Positions 52,761 to 62,872 of a stretch of 64,000 nucleotides of DNA are shown in pieces. Numbering within the stretch: the stretch's first letter is position 1; each line of letters begins with the position of its first letter. Made by a program: the position numbers and the translations under genes. This DNA is from G963677445 sp963678275 (GTDB lineage Bacteria; Bacteroidota; Ignavibacteria; Ignavibacteriales; Melioribacteraceae). A model generated the notes under the pieces. The model saw only the letters and a list, made by a program, of their open reading frames with translations, was not told the DNA's origin and searched no databases. Location of the stretch: NCBI GenBank assembly GCA_963678275.1, contig OY782765.1, forward strand, positions 3,534,001 through 3,598,000, written 5' to 3'.

Positions 52761-55037
52761 CTATTTTGTGAAACTTTCCGCTATTTTGTTATCGAGAACA
52801 TAGAGACACACCTGTATCGCTCCCTCTTCGGTGTAGTTGAATTTTTTAACGAGGTTGCCTATCAGGAACCTTACCTGCTCTTTTGTTTTGTTGTCATAAA
52901 CCTCAAACTTCGCCGTGTTATATTCCTTTATCGCGTTCTCAAAGGAGGTATATTGTAAGAAGGGCTGAAAAATATTTTCCCGCAGTTTGCGCATATATGT
53001 TTCATATAAATCGGAATATACCGCTGTGCTGGTAATGCCGGTCTCATCCACCTGCATTTCCTGAAGACTCACTGTAAATTTGCCCGCTGTCTCCTTCCTG
53101 AATTTAACTCTTTCCTCTTCCGGCACATCTTTTTCAAAAAGATGCTGCTCGATTGAGTTAAAAAACTGGTTGCTTATATCCACAGGCTCTTCGGTATAAG
53201 GTGAAATAAGTTTTTCGCCGATATCATAGTTAAGGGCAAAGAGGTAATTCTGAATATCCCTACTTATTCTTTCTTCATTCTGGTGGAACAAGGATTCTTT
53301 AATCTGCTGCATAATATTATAATTATATAGCCTGATTATGGAATCAATAAATCCGGAAGGGACGTTTTTGGCATAAGCGTCATGTTTTTTAAAGAAATCC
53401 CTCACATGCTCCATGCTGATAAGAATATACTTTTTATTTCCGTTGCCATCCTGAAATTTTTTCCTTATATCATTATAAAATTCATTAAAAATATTTATCG
53501 ATTCTCTGCCTGAAATTCCTTTACATCCTTCCGCTTCCGATTCGGCGACAAGTTTTTTCCTTATTTTTTTTGTAAATCTTTTTTTATCCTGGTTCGTAAG
53601 GTATGTCGGCACTTTATTATTATAAATGCTCAGTTTAAGCAGCATCAGGTTTTCATCACAATACTTGATATACTGCCTCGGGTCTTTAATCCATTCTTTC
53701 ATTGCAAGTGAAGACTGGCTGAGCCTGGAGCTTATAATTATTTTAGCGAAATTATTAAGCACACCGGGCAGAAATCTTTTTTTGATCTGGATTCCGAAGG
53801 AATGGCAATATATCTTCACCTCCTGATCGTAGTTTAGAATATAATTAACATTTGTTTCATTTATTCTGTCCTTGAATGATTCCTTGCTGGTTATTTTTTG
53901 TTTATCCTCGGGATTCATGACGGCAATAAACATTGAGTTGATATTTTCCTCCAAATCCTCAATCTTGTGTGTTCCTTCTGAGATTATACCATGCAGATTC
54001 ATAAAACGGTCTTCATTATAACCCTTGACATCCATAATAACAAAAACCCCGTTATTGGTTTTCGCGTATCTTGAGAAAACATATTTAACCTGGTGGCTGT
54101 GTTTGAATGTCTGGCTGAATACTTTATTCAGTTCATCATCTGAATAGACATATTTTTGTGGGTCCCTGTCGCCCGGATTATATACGCTGATTCCGTTGCC
54201 GAGTCTTCGGTCGAAACAGTATCTTTTCGCGTAAACCATATCAAATACATCAACGGGCGATTCAAGACGATTGATCAGAGCGTCATATATCGAGGTGCAG
54301 ATAGTACAGGCTTTTTTCTTAAATACCCAGTCATATTCCTTTTTGTTAAAAATTTTAATCCTGTCCTCTTCGGAAAGGAGGTTTTCGAGTATCTCAGCGC
54401 GGTGCTCGGGAGGAATTATCAGAAACGGATGATCATGACTCGGACAGGCCAGCTCAATGAGATTAGGCTGCGGAGTTATCTGTTTATTCTTATATTTTTC
54501 GAAATATTCCTTCAGCGCTTCCTGTATCTCGGAAGAAAGTTTGGGGCCCAGTTTGCTGTCGTCAATTTTCCAGAGGATCTCATAATTCAGTCCCTGTGGA
54601 AGATGAGTATATTCCTCAAATTTTTTAAGCAGATTAGTTACGAAGGTCGATTTCCCGCTTCCGGGGGGGCCTATGAAAATATATATTTTATTCTGCCTGG
54701 TTCCCTCCTTGAATGAATCGGCAAGTTTAAGCAGCCTGTTGGCCAGGGGAAGATCGGCAAAAAAAGGGGTATCGGTATTTTTTACCAGCAGGTTTTCGGT
54801 AATGATTGTCTTAAAGTTAATATTTTCCGGATCATCCCCATCTTCATCTTCCTGCGTGGTATAATAATATATCATATCATGGAAAAGCTGAAATACATTG
54901 CGGAAAATAAGGAAAGGATTATCTCCCGTCAGAATAAGAAAATCTCTTAAGCTGATTACTGAACCGGCTTCTTCCTTTTTCAGTTTGCGGTCCAGCCTGT
55001 TAAGCAGGGTTTTAATATTTCTTCTTTTATTCTGCAT
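52761..55037 (-). CDS. Second PrkA-like AAA/serine-kinase protein
   Basis: A 758-aa protein of the PrkA type. Walker A GPPGSGKS is at 123-130, followed by PrkA-like segments ACPSHDHPFLIIPPEHR, the CTIC pair, AKRYCFDRRLGNGISVYNPG and GVFVIMDVKGYNEDRFMNLH. The C-terminal part holds the region related to cAMP-dependent kinases in PrkA, but the sequence is strongly diverged from the first PrkA at 58021-60084. It probably works as an ATP-driven partner or kinase in the same pathway. It is the last gene of the four-gene operon, 3 nt after the SpoVR gene. Confidence 0.85.
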   Translation of the reverse strand: MQNKRRNIKTLLNRLDRKLKKEEAGSVISLRDFLILTGDNPFLIFRNVFQLFHDMIYYYTTQEDEDGDDPENINFKTIITENLLVKNTDTPFFADLPLANRLLKLADSFKEGTRQNKIYIFIGPPGSGKSTFVTNLLKKFEEYTHLPQGLNYEILWKIDDSKLGPKLSSEIQEALKEYFEKYKNKQITPQPNLIELACPSHDHPFLIIPPEHRAEILENLLSEEDRIKIFNKKEYDWVFKKKACTICTSIYDALINRLESPVDVFDMVYAKRYCFDRRLGNGISVYNPGDRDPQKYVYSDDELNKVFSQTFKHSHQVKYVFSRYAKTNNGVFVIMDVKGYNEDRFMNLHGIISEGTHKIEDLEENINSMFIAVMNPEDKQKITSKESFKDRINETNVNYILNYDQEVKIYCHSFGIQIKKRFLPGVLNNFAKIIISSRLSQSSLAMKEWIKDPRQYIKYCDENLMLLKLSIYNNKVPTYLTNQDKKRFTKKIRKKLVAESEAEGCKGISGRESINIFNEFYNDIRKKFQDGNGNKKYILISMEHVRDFFKKHDAYAKNVPSGFIDSIIRLYNYNIMQQIKESLFHQNEERISRDIQNYLFALNYDIGEKLISPYTEEPVDISNQFFNSIEQHLFEKDVPEEERVKFRKETAGKFTVSLQEMQVDETGITSTAVYSDLYETYMRKLRENIFQPFLQYTSFENAIKEYNTAKFEVYDNKTKEQVRFLIGNLVKKFNYTEEGAIQVCLYVLDNKIAESFTK

Positions 55038-55040
55038 CCG

Positions 55041-56690
55041 TTAAACCAGTTTCGACTTTTTGACCTGTTTATTTTCCACATGATAACGCACTTTAACATA
55101 CTTCGTTTTCAGCATAGAAAAATCGACCGGGCCTTTTTTTGATAGCTCCTCATGCTGTTTTTTCAGATCATCCCAGTCAATTTCCTGCGTTTCAAACTCC
55201 ACCTTTTTTCCCCACAGATATTCCAGACCAATAAGAGTATTGGGAATATAATCCTTATAAATTTCCTTCCCTTCGAAAACATGCTCAAGAAGCAAAGTCC
55301 CCTCCTTTTTAGTCGAATATTTTATAAAGGGGGGGTGATACATATTCTCCATCAGCATATCTTTATAATCTTCCGCTTTCCTGCTTTTTACGTAATATTC
55401 TCTCGACATTCTTTCCCTGTTAATTCGCTGCCCGACAACCATCAAATTATATTTATCGACAAATTCCTGGTTGACAAAAGAATTCAGGAATGTAAGATCG
55501 CAGTAATTTTCCCTGACAAAAAAGATAAAATCCATTCCTTTATCTGTGGATTTGTCAAATTTTTTCCTCTGCTCAATATCCATAAGCCTTGTATATTCCA
55601 GCGTATATTTCCCCTTGTTCATCATCTCCTCAATGAACATAAAAAGCCGCCAGCCGATAGCGTAAGGATTAAGCCCCACCCTGCTGACTGAGGTCACTTT
55701 CGCGTTTATCTTAGCGAATGCCACTTCGTTTCCTTTTATCCTGTCATCATCGAGGAACAGTTTTTCGTGCCAGTAACTCGCCCATCCTTCATTCATCGTC
55801 TTGGTGCGTATCATAGGAGCGAAATAAAGAGAAGTTTCTCTTATAATATTTATCACTCCCTTCATCCAGCGGTTCTCTTTTTTATTCAGATACTCACTTT
55901 TATCGATGATATACTGCATTATATCTTCCGATTCCTTTTCCTCTTTTCTTTTCCTGAATTTTTCATAAAGATTCATAAACTCAACATTCTTCAGCATAAC
56001 CGGACGGAAAAAATCATCCTCTGTCTTTTTTTCATCCTTAAATTTATCGAGCAGAAAATTGTAGCGGTCTATTTCGGCGAGGTATACACGCATCGGAACT
56101 TTTCTATATTGCAGCAGAAAATGATTGAAATAATATTCAAATACCGGGGGCAAAGCCAAAGCGTCGACAGAATCGCCATTGTTAAGAGAGCTGTAATATC
56201 CAACCAGGTTATCGATGCCTTTGGCAAATTCAATCACATAATCAAGCTGCCGGCCATATTGTGAACGCAGCCTCGCTATCATTCTTTTTTCTGTAAGCGC
56301 TTTTTCCTTAAAATCATAATCCCAGGTTTTTTCAAAAAATTTGTTATTCTGGAAAAAGTCAATATGGCCAATTACATGATAAAAAATCATCACATTCAGC
56401 CAGTCGGGATTGTTCTGGTTATAGAAAGAAATAACAGGCCGGGTGTTGATGACCGTCTCATAAGGATTATGAGGATAAATCTCATATTCACCCTTTCCAT
56501 GCAGCACCTGGATATCCTGGAGCCAGTAATCATAAAGTGTCGGGATCATATTTTTCGGTGAAAGCTCAAGCATATCGGCGTTGGTGACGATATATTCCAG
56601 AGTTTCCTTATCGAATTTTAATCCGGCGTCGGCAGCTCTTTCCTTGCAGCCTTCCATGATTTTTTTTGTATGTTGATCTACCAGTTGCAT
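55041..56690 (-). CDS. SpoVR family protein (YcgB homolog)
   Basis: A 549-aa cytoplasmic protein of the SpoVR/YcgB family, slightly longer than the usual ~510. Recognisable stretches are FYHVIGHIDFFQNNKFFEKT, MNEGWASYWHEKLFLDD (typical HEKL motif), NPYAIGWRLFMFIEEM and FINSFVNQEF-like FLNSFVNQEFVDKYNLMVVG. SpoVR is needed for Bacillus spore cortex formation, and YcgB accompanies YeaGH in enterobacteria; the molecular role is unresolved. Its start lies 1 nt after the stop of the DUF444 gene, indicating tight coupling. Confidence 0.93.
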   Translation of the reverse strand: MQLVDQHTKKIMEGCKERAADAGLKFDKETLEYIVTNADMLELSPKNMIPTLYDYWLQDIQVLHGKGEYEIYPHNPYETVINTRPVISFYNQNNPDWLNVMIFYHVIGHIDFFQNNKFFEKTWDYDFKEKALTEKRMIARLRSQYGRQLDYVIEFAKGIDNLVGYYSSLNNGDSVDALALPPVFEYYFNHFLLQYRKVPMRVYLAEIDRYNFLLDKFKDEKKTEDDFFRPVMLKNVEFMNLYEKFRKRKEEKESEDIMQYIIDKSEYLNKKENRWMKGVINIIRETSLYFAPMIRTKTMNEGWASYWHEKLFLDDDRIKGNEVAFAKINAKVTSVSRVGLNPYAIGWRLFMFIEEMMNKGKYTLEYTRLMDIEQRKKFDKSTDKGMDFIFFVRENYCDLTFLNSFVNQEFVDKYNLMVVGQRINRERMSREYYVKSRKAEDYKDMLMENMYHPPFIKYSTKKEGTLLLEHVFEGKEIYKDYIPNTLIGLEYLWGKKVEFETQEIDWDDLKKQHEELSKKGPVDFSMLKTKYVKVRYHVENKQVKKSKLV

Positions 56691-56691
56691 T

Positions 56692-58005
56692 TTATGATAT
56701 CAGAATTTTTATACTTTTAATCAGTCTCTCTTCATTGGCTTCATCCGCCCTGAAGCTGTCATAATGGAAAACATCAGAAAATTCCTCCGCAAGTTTCGAT
56801 TTTTTCAGGTAAGTTTCCACAACCGAGTTGCCGTGTGAAGTCCAACTGTTTTCCGCGATGGTGAATCCTATCCTGCTCGCGTCGGGAATTATTTTTTTAA
56901 TCTCTTCAATGGTTTTTGTTCCTTCTCTTTCCCAGTCATCCCCGTCGGTTCCGTGGAAAATATATATATTGTAATTTTTAGCGAGGTTTTCCTCTTCGAT
57001 AATTTTATTTACAAGGATGTATGCTGAAGAGAGTTCCGTTCCGCCGGCTACATTTTTGTTGTAATAGGTGTAAAAATCGGGCACTTCCATCGCGTCGGTG
57101 TCATGCACAATAAACCGGCTCATCACCTGGCGGTCATACTGGAATGTAAGCCAACTGTTGATATATACATGCTGGGTTACAACAGCCTCTGTCGGTTTTC
57201 CCTGCATTGAGCCTGAATAATCCCTCAGGAAAAATACCACCGCCTGCGATTCATAATCCTTTTCGCGCGATAAAATGCGGTATATCCTGTCTTTCGGGTT
57301 GAGCAGCATATTTGAGGTGTCGATCTCCCCTTCACGTTTTATATTTCCCAGGGCAAGGTTCGTCTTAACTATTCTTTTCAGCGTGGCTTTTTTATCCAGC
57401 ACCTGACCATGCCCCGGGTTTTTATCACTCAGATCATAAGTATATTTTGTGAGTGAGGTTTTTTTCCCTTTGTCTTTTATATTAGGCAATTCAAACTGCT
57501 CGGTAAGTATTCTTCCAATTTCGTAAGAATCGGCGCCCATGCCATGTTCGGCCTCTTTGCCCTGTCCGGCTCCCTGGCCTTCTCCTTCTCCCGGGCGCAG
57601 AGGTTCTTCCCCGATGACCTCACCTTCACCTTCCTCACCCGATCCCCCGGTGGAACCCCCTTCACCCGGATTCGGCTCATTGTTATGGTGATAGAATTTT
57701 TCTTCATTGGCAGTGGGCACCACGATGGTTTTATCCTTTCCATCTTTGGCCGGTTTTACCAGCTTGCCAAGCTTGATTTTCCTCGGGAATCCATCCTTTT
57801 CGCGTTTTTTATCCCGCTCAAGCAGGCGGTCCAGGTCATATAACCCTGTCGCGTAGGAATCGGTTGTTGTCAGCCCGGCGACATGATCCATATCGCTGAA
57901 ATCATAAACTGATTTAAAATTTCTTCCTCGGTAGAAAAATTCCTTCAGGAAAGAAAATTCATCAACAGATTTTTCCCGGTTTATATTTTTTTCTTCAGGT
58001 TTCAT
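56692..58005 (-). CDS. DUF444 protein with VWA-like domain (YeaH homolog)
   Basis: A 437-aa protein. The N-terminal half is charged and contains a disordered Gly/Glu-rich linker (residues ~110-160, NPGEGGSTGGSGEEGEGE). The C-terminal half is a von Willebrand A-like domain with the MIDAS signature FLRDYSGSMQG and later GGTELSSAY and GTDGDDW. It matches YeaH, which is co-transcribed with the PrkA homolog YeaG under nutrient stress in E. coli. The gene lies 15 nt downstream of prkA and 1 nt before the SpoVR gene. Confidence 0.93.
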   Translation of the reverse strand: MKPEEKNINREKSVDEFSFLKEFFYRGRNFKSVYDFSDMDHVAGLTTTDSYATGLYDLDRLLERDKKREKDGFPRKIKLGKLVKPAKDGKDKTIVVPTANEEKFYHHNNEPNPGEGGSTGGSGEEGEGEVIGEEPLRPGEGEGQGAGQGKEAEHGMGADSYEIGRILTEQFELPNIKDKGKKTSLTKYTYDLSDKNPGHGQVLDKKATLKRIVKTNLALGNIKREGEIDTSNMLLNPKDRIYRILSREKDYESQAVVFFLRDYSGSMQGKPTEAVVTQHVYINSWLTFQYDRQVMSRFIVHDTDAMEVPDFYTYYNKNVAGGTELSSAYILVNKIIEEENLAKNYNIYIFHGTDGDDWEREGTKTIEEIKKIIPDASRIGFTIAENSWTSHGNSVVETYLKKSKLAEEFSDVFHYDSFRADEANEERLIKSIKILIS

Positions 58006-58020
58006 CGGTTTCAGCTTATT

Positions 58021-60084
58021 TTATGTTTGATGATCCTGTGTACAGAAAAACTCAATTGTTTTTTCGGAGCAGGTCCGGCAGTAACCAAGTTTTTTGGTCA
58101 TAGTAGTAACAATACGGTTATAAAGTTTCTGGTTATCTTCATTTGTCCTGTTGGCCAGAGCCCCGACGAGTCCTCCCGCCGAAGCGATATCTGAATTCAG
58201 CCTTGTATCTGTGACCGCCTTCACGAGGTCGACATTATCCATAAAATCATAGTTTTTATCTGTCTGGAGCCGCTGCGCGTAAATCTTTCTTATCTGGCTG
58301 CGGAATGATTCTTTCTGTTCATTGGTTTTCATCTCCAGCTCATTCTCAACCGCGTTCACGAACCTTTCATCTATCTTTATCGGGTGGCTTTTCCCTGTCT
58401 GCGGATCACGGTAAGTAATGATCTTATCAGGCCCGAGGTCCGATCTTCCCATGCCTATTATCATATTCACATACATCATTACATCCTTGCGGATAGCTTC
58501 AGGCTCATCCATAAAAGCGTTGAACATTTCGGTGCGGATACGTTTGCGGTAAAGTCCCTTCGCTATTTTCATATCCTCAAAATACTTCGCTCTTTCATTG
58601 TTATCCTGCACATAATCGAGGATGATATCTTCGGCGGCCTTAAAAATATCGAGGGCAAACATACATTCCCCCTCATTTGTCTCGGGGAAACCGCGCAGTG
58701 TGTTGAGCGTTCGGGCAAGGTCGCGCTGGCCGAGTCCCTTCTGTCCGAAACGTTTTGTGATATCCGATTCATGCTCAAGCTCTTCCACGATCTCGGCGAG
58801 CGTTTTCACACTCTTTTCTCCCGCCACTTCTCCGGCGGCAAGTTTCATCATTTCAACCGGGGTAAGTTTTTCCTCAAAGCGGGGAAGGCGGCTGAGTGTA
58901 ACCAGTGTGGATATTGTATATATCAGGTTCGGATCAATATGGAGTTTCTCCCCGGTAAAGGTTGTTTTTATTCCCCCTCCCAGGGCGTAATGGGTTAATT
59001 GTTCCTGCAGCTTGTAATCGGTGTTATGGGCGACATAACAGAATTTGCAGCGGTCGAGAATCGGTTTTTCTTCCCCGTTCATGCGGTAATTCTGGACGTC
59101 GACATTGTTGCTTGTGGCTATTATAAATGTATCGATGGGCCATTTGAAGGCGTCAATTTCAATTACCCGGTTCTGGACTACACCGAGGTATATTTTCATC
59201 AGGTCGGTTTTATTCTTGAAAATTTCATCGGCAAAGTGGATGCCCCCGCCTCCCACTCGCGCGAGCGCTCCGCGGCGAAGGTCAAAACGATAGGGGTTAT
59301 TCGAATTTGTTATATGGAGCAGCCGCTGTATGCTTTCCTCCCCAACAAGATCGACGCCCGAACTTGTCAGCTTATCTTTCGCCGGGTATTTGCCCGTTAT
59401 TGTGCCGAGAGTTGAGCTGATAGGAACCTTTGTTACCTCGATATGCTCTTTAACCTTCTCCATATCATAATCAAAAAATTCCTTTATGTCGGTAAGGATA
59501 AATTCGCTGTCGGCCCCCAGTGGGCGGTAATTTTCATAATATTTTTCGATTTCAGATTCCGTAAAACCGTAACCGGCGAAACTTTCACGGTTTTTACCCG
59601 GGTCATCATCAAGATTCATCAGAAGTATTACGGGGTCCTCAAATGACTGCGACTCAATGGCGTTTATATTTCCATATCCTTCAAGCCCTTCCGGTATGAT
59701 AAAACGGTAGGTATATTTATTGTTTTCAGGTATGCTGATAAAATCCCTGTACATAGAGGAGAGATAATCGACAAAAAATGTTTTCCCGTTGCCCGGCTCG
59801 CCTACGAGAACAAAAGCCATCTCTTTGCTTTCACCCCCTTCCGCCGCGTCCTTTACAAAAGCCACAAAGCTGTTGATAACATCATGCAGCCCGATAATAT
59901 GTTTTTTCCCTTCGCGGAATTTCATAAAATCATAGGTGTTCCTTCCATTTACAACAATGGGTTTGATTTTCCCTTTATCGCCGAAAAGCATCCTCGCCAT
60001 AGCCTGGAATACATTTTCAAAATGATGCTTTCCTTCCTTCAGTTCGTTCAGATAAGTATCGAAAGAAATTGATTTATTTCGCAT
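58021..60084 (-). CDS. prkA: PrkA serine protein kinase/AAA protein (YeaG homolog)
   Basis: A 687-aa protein starting at ATG 60084 after GAGGAGG. The N-terminal AAA domain has Walker A GEPGNGKT (95-102), ILLMNLDDDPG, GGGIHFADEIF and FIIATSNN. The C-terminal PrkA domain includes RDLARTLNTLRGF and a terminal CxxC...C (YCRTCSEKTIEFFC). PrkA/YeaG is an ATP-dependent kinase or protease linked to sporulation, stationary phase and nitrogen starvation. It is the first gene of the operon prkA-DUF444-SpoVR-second PrkA and carries the strongest ribosome site. Confidence 0.95.
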   Translation of the reverse strand: MRNKSISFDTYLNELKEGKHHFENVFQAMARMLFGDKGKIKPIVVNGRNTYDFMKFREGKKHIIGLHDVINSFVAFVKDAAEGGESKEMAFVLVGEPGNGKTFFVDYLSSMYRDFISIPENNKYTYRFIIPEGLEGYGNINAIESQSFEDPVILLMNLDDDPGKNRESFAGYGFTESEIEKYYENYRPLGADSEFILTDIKEFFDYDMEKVKEHIEVTKVPISSTLGTITGKYPAKDKLTSSGVDLVGEESIQRLLHITNSNNPYRFDLRRGALARVGGGGIHFADEIFKNKTDLMKIYLGVVQNRVIEIDAFKWPIDTFIIATSNNVDVQNYRMNGEEKPILDRCKFCYVAHNTDYKLQEQLTHYALGGGIKTTFTGEKLHIDPNLIYTISTLVTLSRLPRFEEKLTPVEMMKLAAGEVAGEKSVKTLAEIVEELEHESDITKRFGQKGLGQRDLARTLNTLRGFPETNEGECMFALDIFKAAEDIILDYVQDNNERAKYFEDMKIAKGLYRKRIRTEMFNAFMDEPEAIRKDVMMYVNMIIGMGRSDLGPDKIITYRDPQTGKSHPIKIDERFVNAVENELEMKTNEQKESFRSQIRKIYAQRLQTDKNYDFMDNVDLVKAVTDTRLNSDIASAGGLVGALANRTNEDNQKLYNRIVTTMTKKLGYCRTCSEKTIEFFCTQDHQT

Positions 60085-61410
60085 GACATCCTCCTCTTAG
60101 ATGTAATTAGCGAGCTTTATATTTTTTGTCAGATTGTAAAGAACAATAAAATCTGTGTATCGCGCCTTCTGTATTTCCCGGAGTATCAACTAAACAAATT
60201 ATGTAAAACAATGGTTCAGACTGTATCTCTAATATAATATTCGAAAAATACCTTAATAATTCAAGAGCCTTGCTCTTATTTTTATACCTTCTTACCAAAA
60301 AAAAGTTCTGAGAGATAAATTTTTACACCTTTTCACCTGTTTTTCGCGGGGATGAGCCGGTTCTTCCAAAGCAGCCCCCTTTGAATGACCGGGATAAATC
60401 AAATAGACTAGCCTCATTAAAGAACGACTTCGATTTGGATTTGGAAAACGAGAGTATTTTTTGAGAGCCGGTAATTTCGAAAAGCCGTTTCATACTTCAT
60501 ACTTTTTCTTGGCCACAGACGTTTTTTGGCGAAGGAGGGCGTACTTCAGACTTTCAAAACCTGCAAGTCTATAATCAAACAGAAATCGAAAATAAAATCG
60601 CTCTCATAAACGCGCAACGCCGGGAATGAAGTGAAAAGTATTACAAAAGTGGGGCTCCCCGGACAACGGGAGTTCAAAGTATCTTTTCAAATGCATACCG
60701 CGGATCAATTGTCTTTCAGGTTTTGCGCTAATTACAAAAAAGCCTTACTCAGGCAGGGAACAGGAATTTAATACCGGATACAAAAACAATCCGGCGGTTA
60801 ACTTCAGCCAGCTTTCCCCTAAGCTGACAAAGCCAGAACCAAAAAGAAATTCAGAAAAAAAACGTTCTCGTTCTCGTAATCGTCCTCGTACCCGGTTTTT
60901 TTCTATGGCGAATTTTTCGAGTACGATAACGAGTACCGCTTCGCTGAGTACTCCGTAAGCAGTTAAATTCTACGCAAAATGGCAAAATATTTCATGAACA
61001 CAGCCGGAGGTTGAGCGGAGTCGAAACCAGCGGCGGTAGCTTCGACTCCGCTCAGCTACCGGACAGGTTCAGTGTCTCTGGCTTAGCCAGTCTATGAGTA
61101 CGACTATTTAAATCAATTCAATATTCTGTCATAAAAAGCAAGAATATTATTGTTAAGACCCTTAATTGCCACTGATATGTTCCACTTCTTTAACTTAGCT
61201 GAATGCAAACTTAAAATTAATATTTTCCGATAATTTATTTGCGGTGTATTTTATTTATATGTTGATTAATAAATGCATTTGTATTATTATAGATCGTTGT
61301 ATACCAGGGCGTAATACCCTGTGGAATATCAAAACAAAAAGTGTTTATTGAAAATCACGAGGCACAGAAAAAAACAATAATGAACATCAATGATCAGCAA
61401 AGGAGACAAA
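60085..61410. other. 1.3-kb gene-free region
   Basis: Holds the promoter region of the PrkA operon, the right arm of the long inverted repeat (60819-61157) with an R1 copy, and AT-rich DNA before the tail-collar genes. The frame at 60107-60298 (minus) has no ribosome site or family resemblance. Confidence 0.6.
60819..61157 (-). repeat. Long dispersed repeat, right arm of a 56-kb inverted pair, with inserted module
   Basis: Inverted near-identical copy of 4314-4517. It is interrupted by a ~135-bp module that begins CTGGCTAAGCCAG, includes GCTGAGCGGAGTCGAAGC (also at about 6090) and ends with R1 copy i (60947-60987, minus). Confidence 0.85.
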
Positions 61411-62004
61411 ATGGAAGAATATCTTGGTGAAGTAAAAATTTTTGCCGGTGATTATGCCCCTGAAAACTATATGTTTTGTTACGGGCAGGAATTACAGATT
61501 ACTGAACATCAGGCGCTATACGGATTAATAGGAACATCTTTTGGCGGAAATGGAACCACAAGCTTTAATTTGCCCGATTTCAGGGGCAGAGTTCCTCTTG
61601 GAGTGGGAACAGGCCGGGGCCTGACGACAAGAATAATAGGATATCCTGTGGGTGAAAAGGAAAAAACTATCTTTACTCCGGAGATGCCTCAACATACACA
61701 TGAAGCTCAGGTATCACCCCCGACCTATTCATGCGAAGCAAACCAGCGATGTTATAAAGGTTTTGGGTCGGGCAATTCTGATCCTAAAAAACGTTATCCG
61801 GGGCCCGCTCCGTCAACAGAGCCGTTATATTATCATTCGGCCGACGCCAAGATGGGAGCCATGGACGCGGAACTCCTGTTGTCCGGTGAATATTCGGTAA
61901 AAGTAGATTATACCGGCGGGATGGATGCGATTGAACTTTACCAGCCTTCATCATGTCTGAATTTCATAATTTGTATTAATGGTCTTTGGCCTCAACGGTC
62001 TTAA
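61411..62004 (+). CDS. Tail-collar-domain protein (microcystin-dependent-protein-like) 1
   Basis: A 197-aa protein from ATG 61411 (AGGAG upstream; an earlier ATG at 61390 lacks one). It has the tail-collar pattern GEVKIFAGDYAPENYMFCYG, then GTSFGGNGTTSFNLPDFRGR and MPQHTH, and ends with the conserved FIICINGLWPQRS. A Cys-containing insert (CEANQRCYKGFGSGNSDPKK) and the STEPLYYHS segment recur in the other two copies. Related proteins are annotated as phage tail fibre or MdpB; in many FCB genomes three such genes occur together without a phage. The role is unknown, possibly a surface or tail-like structure. Confidence 0.88.
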   Translation: MEEYLGEVKIFAGDYAPENYMFCYGQELQITEHQALYGLIGTSFGGNGTTSFNLPDFRGRVPLGVGTGRGLTTRIIGYPVGEKEKTIFTPEMPQHTHEAQVSPPTYSCEANQRCYKGFGSGNSDPKKRYPGPAPSTEPLYYHSADAKMGAMDAELLLSGEYSVKVDYTGGMDAIELYQPSSCLNFIICINGLWPQRS

Positions 62005-62166
62005 CGCGCGTAAATAATTTTCAGGTAAAACAATTCCCGGCAGCAGATTATATTTCTCTGAACCGGAAATTACCTGGTTACTATTAATAAACAAATCACT
62101 ATAACCAAATAATTATTTGCGGAAACGAATAGAAAGGTAAAATTTAAAAATAATCATGGAGAAAAC

Positions 62167-62760
62167 ATGGATGGGACTTTAGGTGAAATCAGGCTGTTTT
62201 GTGGACATAGCGCCCCGAGTGGATGGATGTTGTGCAGCGGGCAAAAACTGAAAATTTATACTAATGAGAGTTTATATTCAATTCTTGGAACTGCTTTTGG
62301 CGGCGACGGTCGTTCATATTTTAACCTGCCCGATTTCAGAGGAAGAATTCCTTTGGGATATGGACAGGGGCCGGGATTATCCGCAAACAAAATCGGGGAA
62401 ACATCCGGAACTGAAAAACAACAACTAAGTTTGGAGAACATGCCCCCGCATACTCATAATACAAAAATTAATTCACCTGATATAATAGTTAGTTTGAAAC
62501 AAAAATGTTTTACCGGATCAGGCTCAGCCGATTGTTACCCGGACAACCACTACCCGGGATCTTCATCGAGCCCGTTATATTATAATTCCGATAATGCGAA
62601 TATGGGGCAACTAAATATTGAGTTAAATCAAACAGGTGATTGCGAACTTGTGCTGGATAAAACCGGGGCCGGCAACGCGTTCTCGATTATGCAGCCTTCC
62701 CTGCCAATAAATTTTATAATAAATATTGAAGGTAATTACCCGATTCGCGGTCAGGAATAA
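62167..62760 (+). CDS. Tail-collar-domain protein 2
   Basis: A 197-aa paralog (GEIRLFCGHSAPSGWMLCSG, GTAFGGDGRSYFNLPDFRGR, MPPHTH, FIINIEGNYPIRG) starting at ATG 62167 after GGAG. It lies 162 nt downstream of the first copy on the same strand and keeps the Cys insert (LKQKCFTGSGSADCYPDN). Divergence from its neighbours is large, so the triplication is old and the copies are probably not redundant. Confidence 0.88.
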   Translation: MDGTLGEIRLFCGHSAPSGWMLCSGQKLKIYTNESLYSILGTAFGGDGRSYFNLPDFRGRIPLGYGQGPGLSANKIGETSGTEKQQLSLENMPPHTHNTKINSPDIIVSLKQKCFTGSGSADCYPDNHYPGSSSSPLYYNSDNANMGQLNIELNQTGDCELVLDKTGAGNAFSIMQPSLPINFIINIEGNYPIRGQE

Positions 62761-62872
62761 TAACTTGTTTGTGTAGGATTTTATTCGTCTGTAAGTTCAG
62801 TAAAAACTGATCGCTGTTATATAAACAAAATTTTTAGCAATTGTAATATTAAAATTTAAACCGGGAGATAAT

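Noticed and set aside
60107..60298. Minus-strand frame of 63 codons upstream of prkA
   Set aside because: No ribosome site, no resemblance, occupies the expected promoter region.
60947..61100. Target-site duplication GTACTCA around the R1 module
   Set aside because: The word is present on both sides, but the right flank does not continue like the empty site at 4380, so a clean duplication is not shown.
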